This document shows, in pieces, positions 17,303 to 25,693 of a DNA stretch of 64,000 nt. The notes under the pieces were generated by a model, which was not told the origin of the DNA, did no database searches, and worked only from the letters and a program-made list of their open reading frames with translations. Source of the DNA: SHZI01 sp963802215 (GTDB lineage: Bacteria; Pseudomonadota; Gammaproteobacteria; Steroidobacterales; GCA-2729495); contig CAWDHQ010000002.1 in NCBI GenBank assembly GCA_963802215.1, positions 992,001-1,056,000 of the forward strand, in the 5' to 3' direction. A program made the translations under genes and the position numbers. The number at the start of each line of letters is the position of its first letter. The stretch's first letter is position 1.

Positions 17303-18610
17303 ATGAGCACGAACCAGCAGCTACAGCAGCGGCGCGAACAGGCCATGGCCCGGGGCATGCCCAGCCAGCTCGCGGTGTACGTGGACCGGGCAGCCAACGC
17401 CGAGCTCTGGGACGTGGAGGGCCGGCGCTACATCGACTTCGGCACCGGCATTGCCGTGCTGAACACCGGCCACCTGCACCCGGGCGTGCAGGCCGCGGTC
17501 CGGCAGCAGCTCGACCGCTTCAGCCACACCTGCTTCATGGTCACGCCCTACGAGTCGGCGGTGGCCCTGGCGGAAAAGCTGAACGCGCTCGCGCCGGGCA
17601 ATACGCCGAAGAAGACCCTCTTCGTGACCACCGGCGCCGAGGCCGTTGAGAACGCGGTGAAGATCGCCCGCGTGCACACGGGCCGCACGGGCGTGATCGC
17701 GTTCGGTGGCGCCTTTCACGGCCGCACGCTGCTCGCCATGGGCCTCACCGGCAAGACCGCGCCCTACAAGGCGGGGTTCGGGCCGTTCCCGGCGGAGATC
17801 CACCACGCGCCGTTTCCGATTGCCCACTATGGCATCACGGTCGCCGATGCGATCGCCGGACTGGAGCGGCTCTTCGCGGAGGACATCGAGCCGGCCCGCG
17901 TGGCCGCGATCATCGTGGAGCCGGTGCAGGGGGAGGGTGGGTTCCATATCGCGCCACCGGAGTTCCTGAGGGCGCTGCGCGCGATCTGCGACCAGCACGG
18001 GATCGTCCTGATCGCCGACGAGATCCAGACCGGCTTCGGCCGTACCGGGAAGATGTTTGCCATGGAGCACTCCGGCGTGGAGCCCGACCTGATGACGGTC
18101 GCCAAGAGCCTGGCGGGCGGCTTCCCGCTGGCGGGCGTCGTCGGCAAGGCCCACGTCATGGACGCGCCGGCGCCGGGCGGCCTGGGCGGCACCTACGCCG
18201 CGTCGCCGATCGGCTGCGCCGCGGGCCTCGCGGTGCTCGACGCCCTGGAGAAGGAGCGGTTGCCGGAGCGCGCGGTCCACATCGGCAATCTCATCACCAC
18301 GCGGCTCCGCAAGCTGGCCGCCCAGCACGACTGCATCGGCGACGTGCGCGGCCTGGGCGCGATGGTGGCGATGGATCTCGTTAAGGACGGCAAGACCGGT
18401 CAGCCCGACCCTGGCCTGACCGGTGAGCTGGTGCAGGCCGCCGCCCGCAACGGCCTCGTGCTGCTGTCCTGCGGGCGGCACAAGAACGTGGTGCGCTTCC
18501 TCGTCGCGCTGACCGCCAGCGACGCGCTGGTCAACGAGGGCCTCGACATCCTGGAGCGCACGCTCGGTGAATTGCGCGGGGCCGCGTCAGCCCGCCAGCG
18601 CCAGGCCTGA
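17303..18610 (+). CDS. gabT: 4-aminobutyrate aminotransferase
   Basis: A 435-residue class III PLP-dependent aminotransferase. It has DFGTGIAVLNTGHLHP, FVTTGAEAVENAVKIAR, AFHGRTLLAMGLTGK, IVEPVQGEGGF, LIADEIQTGFGRTGKMFAMEH and the PLP lysine in TVAKSLAGGFPLAG (about K268), the pattern of GabT. It converts GABA to succinic semialdehyde. No gabD is adjacent, so the role in GABA use is inferred from sequence. I chose ATG 17303 over an upstream in-frame ATG (17261) because the extension has no homology to the family start. Confidence 0.85.
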   Translation: MSTNQQLQQRREQAMARGMPSQLAVYVDRAANAELWDVEGRRYIDFGTGIAVLNTGHLHPGVQAAVRQQLDRFSHTCFMVTPYESAVALAEKLNALAPGNTPKKTLFVTTGAEAVENAVKIARVHTGRTGVIAFGGAFHGRTLLAMGLTGKTAPYKAGFGPFPAEIHHAPFPIAHYGITVADAIAGLERLFAEDIEPARVAAIIVEPVQGEGGFHIAPPEFLRALRAICDQHGIVLIADEIQTGFGRTGKMFAMEHSGVEPDLMTVAKSLAGGFPLAGVVGKAHVMDAPAPGGLGGTYAASPIGCAAGLAVLDALEKERLPERAVHIGNLITTRLRKLAAQHDCIGDVRGLGAMVAMDLVKDGKTGQPDPGLTGELVQAAARNGLVLLSCGRHKNVVRFLVALTASDALVNEGLDILERTLGELRGAASARQRQA

Positions 18611-18614
18611 ACCC

Positions 18615-19058
18615 ATGACGTTGTGGCTGATGGCGATCGCGCTGCTGATCGGCGCCGGACTCTCCGTGCAGGTCGGCCTGAATTCCCAGGTGCGGTATTA
18701 CCTGGGCGATCCTGCGCTGGCTGCCCTGGGCAACTTCCTGGTCGGGACGGTGGCCATCCTCATCTACCTGCTCCTGATGCGCGCGAACTGGCCGAGCACC
18801 GGGACACTGCGGGCAGTGCCGCCCGTCAACTGGCTGGGCGGCCTGTTCGGCGCCGCCTACGTGGCAGCCTCCGCGCTGCTCGCGCCGCGGCTTGGCTCGG
18901 CACCCCTGCTGGCGCTCCTCATCGGGGGCCAGCTGCTGATGTCGCTCGTGCTGGATCACTACGGCTGGATCGGCTTCGCCGCCCACGAGATGAACGTGTG
19001 GCGCGTGGCGGGAGCCGTGCTGCTGGTCGCCGGCGTCGTGCTGATCGTGCGCAACTGA
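18615..19058 (+). CDS. DMT-family membrane protein (YdcZ/DUF606-like)
   Basis: A 147-residue protein with about five membrane helices: a first helix LMAIALLIGAGLSVQVGLN, then LGNFLVGTVAILIYLLL, PPVNWLGGLFGAAYVAAS, LLALLIGGQLLMSLVLDHYGW and a last helix AVLLVAGVVLIVRN. This is the DUF606/YdcZ half-size drug/metabolite-transporter layout. The ATG lies 4 bp after the GabT stop, so they are probably co-transcribed; it could export an amine or amino acid, but the substrate is unknown. Confidence 0.8.
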   Translation: MTLWLMAIALLIGAGLSVQVGLNSQVRYYLGDPALAALGNFLVGTVAILIYLLLMRANWPSTGTLRAVPPVNWLGGLFGAAYVAASALLAPRLGSAPLLALLIGGQLLMSLVLDHYGWIGFAAHEMNVWRVAGAVLLVAGVVLIVRN

Positions 19059-19072
19059 GCGGGCTGCCCGTG

Positions 19073-20575
19073 ATGTCAACCGTGTCCCGCCACGCGCAAC
19101 CCGTTGCGCTGCCGTTCGACGGCCGGCCCCGCGCGCCGGACCGTCCCGCCACCGCCGTGGTCATCGGCGGCGGCCTCGCCGGTCTCGCGGCGGCCGTGAT
19201 CCTCGCCGAACGCGGCGTGCAGGTCACGGTGCTCGAGCGGGAGCAGTTCCTCGGCGGTCGCGCCGGCGCCTGGACCGACCGCCTGAAGGACGGCACCACC
19301 TTCGACATGGAGCGGGGCTTCCACGCCTTCTTCCGCCAGTACTACAACCTCCGGCAGCTGCTGAAGCGGGTGGACCCGGAGCTCGGCTTCCTGAAGCCCA
19401 CGGATGACTACCCGATCCTGACGCCCACCGGCAACGAGTCCTTCGCCGGCCTGACCCACGCGCCGCTCGTCAATGTGGCCAAGCTCACCTGGCGCACCGA
19501 CACGCTGGGCATCCGGGACCTGATGAAGGTCAACGTGCCCGCGGCGCTCGCCATGCTGCGCTTCGACTTCCGGCAGACCTATGCCGATTTCGACCAGGTC
19601 ACCGCCGGCGCGTACCTGGACTCGCTCAACTTCCCGGCGGTGGCCCGCCAGCGGCTGCTGCACGTGTTCGCCCACTCCTGCTTCAACCCGCAGGCCGACA
19701 TGTCGGCGGCCGACCTGCTCCAGATGCTGCACTTCTACTTCACGGCCAATTACGACGGCCTGGTGTTCGACGTGGCCGACCGGCCGTTCTCCCGTGGCAT
19801 CTTCCAGCCGCTGGGCGCGCTGCTGGGACGGCTGGGCGCGGACGTCCGCCTGGGCGTCAGCGCCCGGGCGCTGGAGCGGCGGGACGACAACCGGTGGATC
19901 GTGGAGACCGACAGGGAGGCGCTTACGGCCGACCTCCTCGTGCTCGCCACCGAGGTGCCGGGCGTGAAGGCCATCGTCGGCGCGTCGCGGGGCCTCGACG
20001 ACGCGGACTGGCGGGGCCGCATCGAGGCGCTGCGCGTGACCAACGCGTTTGCCGTGTGGCGGCTCTGGCTCGACCGCCCGGTGGCCCGCGGCCGGTCGGG
20101 ATTCGCCGGCACGGCGGGGGTCGGGCCCCTCGACAACATCTCGGTCTACGAGAACCTGGAGGACGAGAGCCGGCAGTGGGCCGCCCGCACCGGGGGCTCC
20201 GTGGTGGAACTCCACGCCTACGCGCTGCCTGCCGGTTTCGACGAGGCCACGCTGAAGCGGCAGCTGCTCGAGGGTCTCCACACCCTGTACCCGGAAACAG
20301 TCGGAGCATCCCTTATTGAAGAGCGCTTCCTGCTGCGGCAGGATTGCCCCGCTTTTGCCCCGGGCAGCTACTCCCGGCGCCCGGAAGTCCGGACGCCGTT
20401 CCGGGGCCTCTGCCTCGCTGGAGATTTCGTGCAGCTGCCGTTCCCGTCCGCGCTCATGGAGCGCGCCGCGTCCGCGGGCTTCCTCGCGGCAAACACCGTA
20501 CTCGGCGACCTGGGCGTTGCGCCGGAGCCCCTGTGGTCGGTCGCCGTCCGCGGGCCGCTGGCGAAGCGCCCGTGA
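19073..20575 (+). CDS. FAD-dependent oxidoreductase, phytoene-desaturase/CrtU-like
   Basis: A 500-residue FAD protein. The Rossmann motif VVIGGGLAGLAAAVILAERG is at residues 29-48, followed by VTVLEREQFLGGRAGAWTD, and a second dinucleotide region DLLVLATEVPGVKA. The C-terminus has FRGLCLAGDFVQLPFPSALMERAA, as in amine oxidase/desaturase-type flavoproteins. It resembles the flavin part of carotenoid ring desaturases (CrtU/isorenieratene-synthase-like). The following gene is a Rieske protein, and such pairs occur in carotenoid-modifying gene sets. No other carotenoid genes are seen here, so the substrate is inference. ATG 19073 is 14 bp after the transporter stop. Confidence 0.7.
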   Translation: MSTVSRHAQPVALPFDGRPRAPDRPATAVVIGGGLAGLAAAVILAERGVQVTVLEREQFLGGRAGAWTDRLKDGTTFDMERGFHAFFRQYYNLRQLLKRVDPELGFLKPTDDYPILTPTGNESFAGLTHAPLVNVAKLTWRTDTLGIRDLMKVNVPAALAMLRFDFRQTYADFDQVTAGAYLDSLNFPAVARQRLLHVFAHSCFNPQADMSAADLLQMLHFYFTANYDGLVFDVADRPFSRGIFQPLGALLGRLGADVRLGVSARALERRDDNRWIVETDREALTADLLVLATEVPGVKAIVGASRGLDDADWRGRIEALRVTNAFAVWRLWLDRPVARGRSGFAGTAGVGPLDNISVYENLEDESRQWAARTGGSVVELHAYALPAGFDEATLKRQLLEGLHTLYPETVGASLIEERFLLRQDCPAFAPGSYSRRPEVRTPFRGLCLAGDFVQLPFPSALMERAASAGFLAANTVLGDLGVAPEPLWSVAVRGPLAKRP

Positions 20576-20585
20576 GGACAGCGTC

Positions 20586-21617
20586 GTGAGCGAGCTCATC
20601 CTGTTTGGCCGGTCGCTGCCGGATCTTCCCATCACGTCGACGCTGCCGGACTGGCAGCAGGCCGACCCCCGCTGGATGGCCAGCGCCCTGCAGATCGCGC
20701 TGGGTCGCCCGGGTGGCGGCTGGTTCGTGGTGGACGAGCGGCGCCGGTTTGGCTCGGGCGGGGACGCTTCGCGGCCGCTGAAGTACCGCATCGACGACCG
20801 GGAGCTGGTCTTCTGGCACGGCCCGGACGGGCTGATGGGCGCATCCGACTCCTGCCCGCACATGGGCGCGTCCCTGGCGGCGGGCTGCGTGCGCAACGGC
20901 CGGCTCGTGTGCCCGTGGCACGGGCTCGAGCTGGGCGACAAGCCCCAGGGCGCCTGGCGGCCACTGCCGCTGCACGACGACGGAGTGCTGGTCTGGGTCC
21001 GGCTTGACGACGCCGGCGAGGCACCCACCGACCGTCCCCGGCTGCCCGTGCGCCCCGCCCGCTACATCGACGCGGTCGTGCGCCTCGAGGCCCGCTGCCG
21101 CCCGGAAGACCTGCTCGCCAACCGCCTGGATCCCTGGCACGGCGTGCACTATCACGGCCACACCTTCAAGCGCCTGCGGGTCGTGGAGCGCAAGGCCGAC
21201 GAGATCACGGTGCGGGTCGCGTTCGCCGTGATCGGCCGCCTCGCCGTCGAGGTGGACGCGCGCTTTCACTGTCCCGATCCGCGCACGATCGTGATGACCA
21301 TCGTGCGTGGCGACGGGGAAGGATCCATCGTGGAGACCCACGCCACGCCCATCGACGAGACGCGCTGCGCCGTGGTCGAGGCCACGCTCGCGACCTCCGA
21401 CAGGCCCCAGTTCGGCCACGTGCTGCACTTTGCCCGCTGGGCCCGGCCCTGGCTCGAGAAGCGCGCGTCCCGGCTCTGGGTGGAGGACGTGGCCTACGCG
21501 GAGCAGCGGCGAATCGTGCTGGATCAGGCGACGGGCGGAGCGCAGGCTGGCACGCGCCAGGCGTCACGCACCGCAGCGGAAGAGGACGGCTCCGCAGAGC
21601 GTGGCGGACGCGGGTGA
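20586..21617 (+). CDS. Rieske [2Fe-2S] protein (DUF5914-like C-terminus)
   Basis: A 343-residue protein with a Rieske motif CPHMGASLAAG...CPWHG at residues 90-112, whose two Cys and two His bind a [2Fe-2S] cluster. The ~200-residue C-terminal part, starting near the second motif, has DPWHGVHYHGHTFKRL and a final ARWARPWLEKRASRLWVEDVAYAE. The 10-bp gap to the FAD enzyme suggests the two proteins work together, with the Rieske centre supplying electrons. The GTG at 20586 is chosen because it follows the FAD stop. Its last 54 bases overlap the convergent metallopeptidase gene. Confidence 0.75.
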   Translation: MSELILFGRSLPDLPITSTLPDWQQADPRWMASALQIALGRPGGGWFVVDERRRFGSGGDASRPLKYRIDDRELVFWHGPDGLMGASDSCPHMGASLAAGCVRNGRLVCPWHGLELGDKPQGAWRPLPLHDDGVLVWVRLDDAGEAPTDRPRLPVRPARYIDAVVRLEARCRPEDLLANRLDPWHGVHYHGHTFKRLRVVERKADEITVRVAFAVIGRLAVEVDARFHCPDPRTIVMTIVRGDGEGSIVETHATPIDETRCAVVEATLATSDRPQFGHVLHFARWARPWLEKRASRLWVEDVAYAEQRRIVLDQATGGAQAGTRQASRTAAEEDGSAERGGRG

Positions 21618-22829
21618 TCGCCCCAGGCAGATCAGGTCGGGAGTAGGGCGGCGGATGTGCAGGGTCAGTTCCTCCACCGGTTCGTCCGCAAACTCCAGTC
21701 GCACGAGTCCGTCATCCCGCACTTCGTACCGGTAATCACGCACTTCCGGCTCGGCACCGGTCAGTTCGCGGGGCAAAGCCAGCCGGAAGTGCGAGTCTCC
21801 TTCGGCGAGCCCGATTTCCACGGGCTCCTGACAGGCCATGCCGATCTTCGCCGGCGCCCAGCGCCCCGCGAGGGTGAGCGGTGGATAGGCCTCCTTCGGC
21901 GAGCTGGCGATGAGCTTGGAGATCGTGAGCCAGCGGAACAGGTCCGGAACCTCGTTCGCCTCCGGCGTGGTGGTGACGAAAGCCAGGTCGAGATCGTTGG
22001 GACGGAACGGTACGGTGTAGAAGGGCATGCGCTTCATGTATGGCATCAGGGTGGACTCCCACATGCCGTCGATCTCCACGCCGAAGGCCGCCTCGAAGGC
22101 GGTTTCCGACGGCTCGCCCGACTTGAGCCTGTTGAAGTAGGCCTGGAGCTTCGTGGCGTTCCTCAGGTTATCGCCCAGGGTGGCGTAGTGAGCCAGCAGC
22201 CAGGCCTGGGTGTACGCGCTCGAACCGCTGCGCATGTCCTCCAGTTCGTGGGGATTGAAGCCGTCCGACAGCAGGATGCGCCAGTCGAAGATCGGCGGCC
22301 CGCTGGCCTTGAGGCGCAGCGGTGCCCGGCCGAGCCGGAATGACTTGCCGTCATCGACGACTTCCATGGCGCCGACCAGCTCCGCGAATCCCTCGCTGTA
22401 CCAGGCCGGGTAGTCGTAGCCCTTGTAGCGGAGCAGGGTGTGGCCGTATTCGTGGCGGATGGTCTCCTGCGCGGATTCCGGGTCCCCCTGCGCCGGCATG
22501 ACCATTACCGGAGTCCGGCCATCGGAGGTCGCGAAGCCGGCGATCAGCGGATTTTGCGCCACGGACTGGAAGGACTTCTTCGTGGCGGTGATGAGCACGA
22601 CAGCCTTGGGTGCGCTTGCGGGCGTCGTGATGCTGCCCACCTGTAGAAACGCGGCCCGGAAGGTCTCGAGCTCGCCCAGGAGCGCCCGGGCCTTGCGCTC
22701 CGGCGCGTCGCTGTAGGCGACGAAGTGGCGATTTTCGTACCGGGCCCATGGATCATCGGCTAGGCACATGTTCTGATGCAGCAACAGGACGGCCGTCAAG
22801 GCCATGCAGGTTGCGGGCAGCGCTCTCAT
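21564..22829 (-). CDS. Exported HExxH metallopeptidase-like protein
   Basis: A 421-residue protein with an N-terminal signal peptide (residues 1-24). The mature chain has HEYGH at 126-130, followed 16 residues later by YSEGFAEL (Glu-146), a gluzincin-type zinc site. The flanking IRHEYGHTLLRYKGYDYPAWYSEGFAE is typical of DUF1570-like peptidase domains. The C-terminal 150 residues are predicted beta-rich and unassigned. It is probably a periplasmic or surface peptidase. It is convergent with the Rieske gene and overlaps it by 54 bp. Confidence 0.7.
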   Translation of the reverse strand: MRALPATCMALTAVLLLHQNMCLADDPWARYENRHFVAYSDAPERKARALLGELETFRAAFLQVGSITTPASAPKAVVLITATKKSFQSVAQNPLIAGFATSDGRTPVMVMPAQGDPESAQETIRHEYGHTLLRYKGYDYPAWYSEGFAELVGAMEVVDDGKSFRLGRAPLRLKASGPPIFDWRILLSDGFNPHELEDMRSGSSAYTQAWLLAHYATLGDNLRNATKLQAYFNRLKSGEPSETAFEAAFGVEIDGMWESTLMPYMKRMPFYTVPFRPNDLDLAFVTTTPEANEVPDLFRWLTISKLIASSPKEAYPPLTLAGRWAPAKIGMACQEPVEIGLAEGDSHFRLALPRELTGAEPEVRDYRYEVRDDGLVRLEFADEPVEELTLHIRRPTPDLICLGRSPASATLCGAVLFRCGA

Positions 22830-23024
22830 GGGTCCCCCGGGTCAGTGCCGCGGAGGCACCGGACAATGCGCGATCGTACGCACCGACTGTAACTCTGCCA
22901 GATTGCGCGGCAGGCCGGCCAGGCTAGGTAGTTCTCCTGAGTCCGGGCTGGCCTGGGCCGGTTGACGCCGTGGCTTCCCCGGCACTACCTTGCTTCGTTG
23001 GGGATCCGGAGCTGGAGTGTTCGC

Positions 23025-23441
23025 ATGGTCAGGCCGTGGCTTCTCGTCGCGTTACTGGCGGCAGCCGGGCAGTCGCAGGCTGGCGATCCCGATCCCTTCG
23101 CCGATTACAGCGGCGCGCAGCTCTTCGCCCGCTTCTGCGCCAGCTGCCACGGCACCCTGGGCTTCGGCGACGGCCCGGTAGCACCGTCACTCAAGGTGAT
23201 GATCCCGGATCTCACGGAACTGTCGAAGCGCTCCGGCGGCCGCTTCCCTGACGAGCGGGTCCGGGAGATCATCGACGGGCGGGCCGTGCTGCCGTCCCAC
23301 GGCACCCGGCCGATGCCGGTGTGGGGCTACGAACTCGAGGCCCGGGCCGGCGCGGGCGACGCGCCTGCCGCCCACCCGCGCGACGCGGCGCAGACACTGA
23401 TCGACCGACTGGTCGGGCACCTCCGGTCCATGCAAAGGTAG
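23025..23441 (+). CDS. Class I c-type cytochrome, monohaem
   Basis: A 138-residue exported cytochrome c. Signal peptide MVRPWLLVALLAAAGQSQA is followed by a haem motif CASCH at residues 38-42, GDGPVAPSLK, and a Met in RPMPVWG as the likely sixth ligand. ATG 23025 is chosen over an upstream in-frame start at 22962 because the extension precedes the natural signal peptide. The universal stress protein begins 3 bp after the stop, so the two form a translational unit that may respond to redox or respiratory state. Confidence 0.8.
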   Translation: MVRPWLLVALLAAAGQSQAGDPDPFADYSGAQLFARFCASCHGTLGFGDGPVAPSLKVMIPDLTELSKRSGGRFPDERVREIIDGRAVLPSHGTRPMPVWGYELEARAGAGDAPAAHPRDAAQTLIDRLVGHLRSMQR

Positions 23442-23444
23442 GCC

Positions 23445-24335
23445 ATGGCTTCCACATCTTCCTGGCGCTCCATCACCGTCGTCGTCGATCCGCAGCAGAA
23501 GTCCCACCCGGGCCTGCAGAAGGCGGCCGCCCTGGCGGCCCGGTCCGGGGCCAGCCTGACCCTGCTCAACACCTTCGTGCTCCCGCAGCCGATGGCCGAC
23601 GTGGCGCGCATCTCGGCCCGCGAGCTCGTCAGCGCCGCGCTGCGCGACCGGCACCGGCAGGTCGAGAGGCTGGCTGCGGGGTTGCGGCGCCGGAAGCTCA
23701 AGGTAAAGACCGTCGTGGAGTGGGATTACCCCCAGAGCGAGGCGGTCGTGCGCCATGTGCTCGCCACCCGTCCGGACCTGCTCGTGGCCGAGACCGCGCA
23801 GCACAGCCGTTTCGCCCGCTGGATACTCTCCAACACCGACTGGGAGCTCATCCGCACCTGCCCGTGCCCGCTGTGGCTGGTGCGCGGCGGGAGACTCCCC
23901 GCGAAACCCAACCTGCTCGTCGCCGTGGACCCGGCGCACGGCCAGGCCGTCCACACCCGGCTCGATGCGCGTCTCCTAAAGGCGGCCAGCCAGTTCGTGG
24001 ACTGCATTGGCGGCACGATCGGCATCGTGCACGCGGACGATCCCGGGGCCAGCCAGATAGATGCCGTCGAGCGGCTCGGCAAGCGGCACGGTGTGGCGCC
24101 GGCCCGCCGCTACGTGATTCCCGGGGAGATCACCCGCGTCCTGCCGGTGCTCGTGGCACAGACCCGCGCCGACATCCTGCTCATGGGCGCCGTGTCGCGC
24201 AGCCGGCTCGGCCAGCCGTTCATCGGCACCACCGCCGAGCGCCTCATCGACCGGGTGGAGTGCGACGTGTTCGTCGTCAAGCCGGTCGGCTTCCGGTCGC
24301 CGGTCCCGCGCCGGCGGCCGCGTGTTCCCGCTTGA
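23445..24335 (+). CDS. Universal stress protein, tandem UspA domains
   Basis: A 296-residue protein formed by two UspA domains in tandem. The first is SITVVVDPQQKSHPGLQKAAALA...DLLVAETAQHS...CPCPLWLVRGG; the second is LLVAVDPAHG...ADILLMGAVSRSRLGQPFIGTTAERLIDRVECDVFVVKPVG. The C-terminal GAVSRSRLG...GTTAERL resembles the ATP-binding loop of ATP-type Usps. It acts in the cytoplasm in stress or respiratory adaptation. It is coupled to the cytochrome c gene upstream. Confidence 0.85.
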   Translation: MASTSSWRSITVVVDPQQKSHPGLQKAAALAARSGASLTLLNTFVLPQPMADVARISARELVSAALRDRHRQVERLAAGLRRRKLKVKTVVEWDYPQSEAVVRHVLATRPDLLVAETAQHSRFARWILSNTDWELIRTCPCPLWLVRGGRLPAKPNLLVAVDPAHGQAVHTRLDARLLKAASQFVDCIGGTIGIVHADDPGASQIDAVERLGKRHGVAPARRYVIPGEITRVLPVLVAQTRADILLMGAVSRSRLGQPFIGTTAERLIDRVECDVFVVKPVGFRSPVPRRRPRVPA

Positions 24336-24391
24336 ATCCGGAGTTTTCGCCCCCATCACCACAACCGGACGCGTAGCAAGGAGAGTTGATC

Positions 24392-24628
24392 ATGGTCACT
24401 GCACAATCCGCTGCCAGGCCCCAGATCACCACCGCCAGGGCCTCCACCCGCCGCCCCGGGCAGACGCACGAGAAGGCGCTGGCGGGCGAGGACCGCTACC
24501 GGATGATCGCCGAAGCGGCCTATTTCCACGCCGAGCGCCGCGGATTCCTGCCGGGCAGCGAACTGCAGGACTGGCTGGCCGCCGAGATCGAAGTGGACGA
24601 GTTGCTGGCCGAGTCCCACCCCCGCTGA
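24392..24628 (+). CDS. DUF2934 domain protein
   Basis: A 78-residue protein whose C-terminal half reads RYRMIAEAAYFHAERRGFLPGSELQDWLAAEIEVDELL, the DUF2934 pattern. The N-terminal 30 residues are basic and disordered. An AAGGAGAG ribosome site precedes the ATG at 24392. The function is unknown; such proteins are often found near stress or gas-vesicle type genes. A GTCCCG/CGGGAC stem-loop at 24639-24655 lies just after the stop. Confidence 0.75.
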   Translation: MVTAQSAARPQITTARASTRRPGQTHEKALAGEDRYRMIAEAAYFHAERRGFLPGSELQDWLAAEIEVDELLAESHPR

Positions 24629-24739
24629 CGGCACGCCTGTCCCGCCGGCCGGGACGGACGGCTGCGGCAATTAACTACGCTCATGGCCGCGGCAGCCGGA
24701 GACAATCTCCCGGGTGACCGTTGCACGGGAGTTGCGCAC

Positions 24740-25678
24740 ATGACGAAGACCTCCACGATGAAGCCCTTCGCACCGGGCGACATCTTCCTCGGCTGCACCT
24801 ACCTCATGAACGTGCCCGGCGACGACCACGCGGGGGAGGGGCGCATCCTGCAGTTCGACCGGAACATGGTGCCGAAGGGCACCCTGTACACGGAGGGCAC
24901 CACGCACCTCATCGTCAACCTGCGCTTCGGGCCGGACGGCGTGCTGTGGGGCTTTGATCCGTTTGCTCACGCCGTGGTCCGCGTCGGGCCGGACGGCAGG
25001 CAGCTGCCGGCCGTGGACTTCGGCGCCCGCGGGTGGGGCAGCGTGTGCTTCCCGCCGGACGGCGGCGTGCTCCTCTGCGAGTACCTGAAGGGCAACCGGC
25101 CCTACACCGGTGGCGACATGCGGGTGCTGCCGGGCACCGACGTGGTGGGCTACGGCCGCATCGCCCGGTTCGACGCCGGGTTCCACAAGGTGGCGGAATA
25201 CGCCAACGAGACCGCGGAGTCCCTCACCGGCTTTCACGGCGTGACGCACTCCGTGCTGGAACCGGGCGGCGACTTCATCACCTACATCACGGACCTCGGC
25301 ATGCGCGTGCTGCGCTTCGACCTGCGGAACGGCCGGCAGATGCCGGATCTCGTGACCTGGCCCGGCGGCGACGAGTACCGGCAGAAGTGGACCACGGGCG
25401 TCGCCTACCGGAAGGACGGCACGCTGCTGCTGCTCCGGGGCAGCTTCATCGACTTCATCGACAGGGAAGGCAGGTCGGTCCGGACGCTGCCCCTGGACGC
25501 GTACGGCTACGCGATGATCACCGCGTCAGCCGACGACCGGCACGCCTGGTGCGCCAATATCTTCACGGGTGTCATGTCGAAAGTGGACCTGGACGGCGGC
25601 CGGATAACCGGCCAGATCGACACGGGGCTGGCGAAGCCGCAGCGCAGCCTCGCGGGCGTGGCGGAGTTCCTTCCCTGA
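24740..25678 (+). CDS. Beta-propeller-like (NHL/SMP-30-type) protein
   Basis: A 312-residue protein without a clear signal peptide. It is made of repeating strand motifs such as GRILQFDRNMVPKG, FGPDGVLWGFDPFAHAVVRVGPDGR, GRIARFDAGFHKV and DLGMRVLRFDLRNG, the repeat pattern of six-bladed beta-propellers, with FPPDGGVLLCEYL. It is followed 15 bp downstream by a PP-loop ATPase and is probably co-transcribed with it. It could be a hydrolase, lactonase-like enzyme or ligand sensor; no catalytic motif decides. Confidence 0.6.
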   Translation: MTKTSTMKPFAPGDIFLGCTYLMNVPGDDHAGEGRILQFDRNMVPKGTLYTEGTTHLIVNLRFGPDGVLWGFDPFAHAVVRVGPDGRQLPAVDFGARGWGSVCFPPDGGVLLCEYLKGNRPYTGGDMRVLPGTDVVGYGRIARFDAGFHKVAEYANETAESLTGFHGVTHSVLEPGGDFITYITDLGMRVLRFDLRNGRQMPDLVTWPGGDEYRQKWTTGVAYRKDGTLLLLRGSFIDFIDREGRSVRTLPLDAYGYAMITASADDRHAWCANIFTGVMSKVDLDGGRITGQIDTGLAKPQRSLAGVAEFLP

Positions 25679-25693
25679 CTGGAAACAAACTGC

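Noticed and set aside
19076..21028. A 650-codon minus-strand frame opposite the FAD and Rieske genes
   Set aside because: The plus-strand genes have Rossmann and Rieske motifs; the minus frame is compositional shadow.
24639..24655. GTCCCG/CGGGAC stem-loop as a terminator
   Set aside because: The 6-bp stem is not followed by a T run, so a Rho-independent terminator is not supported.
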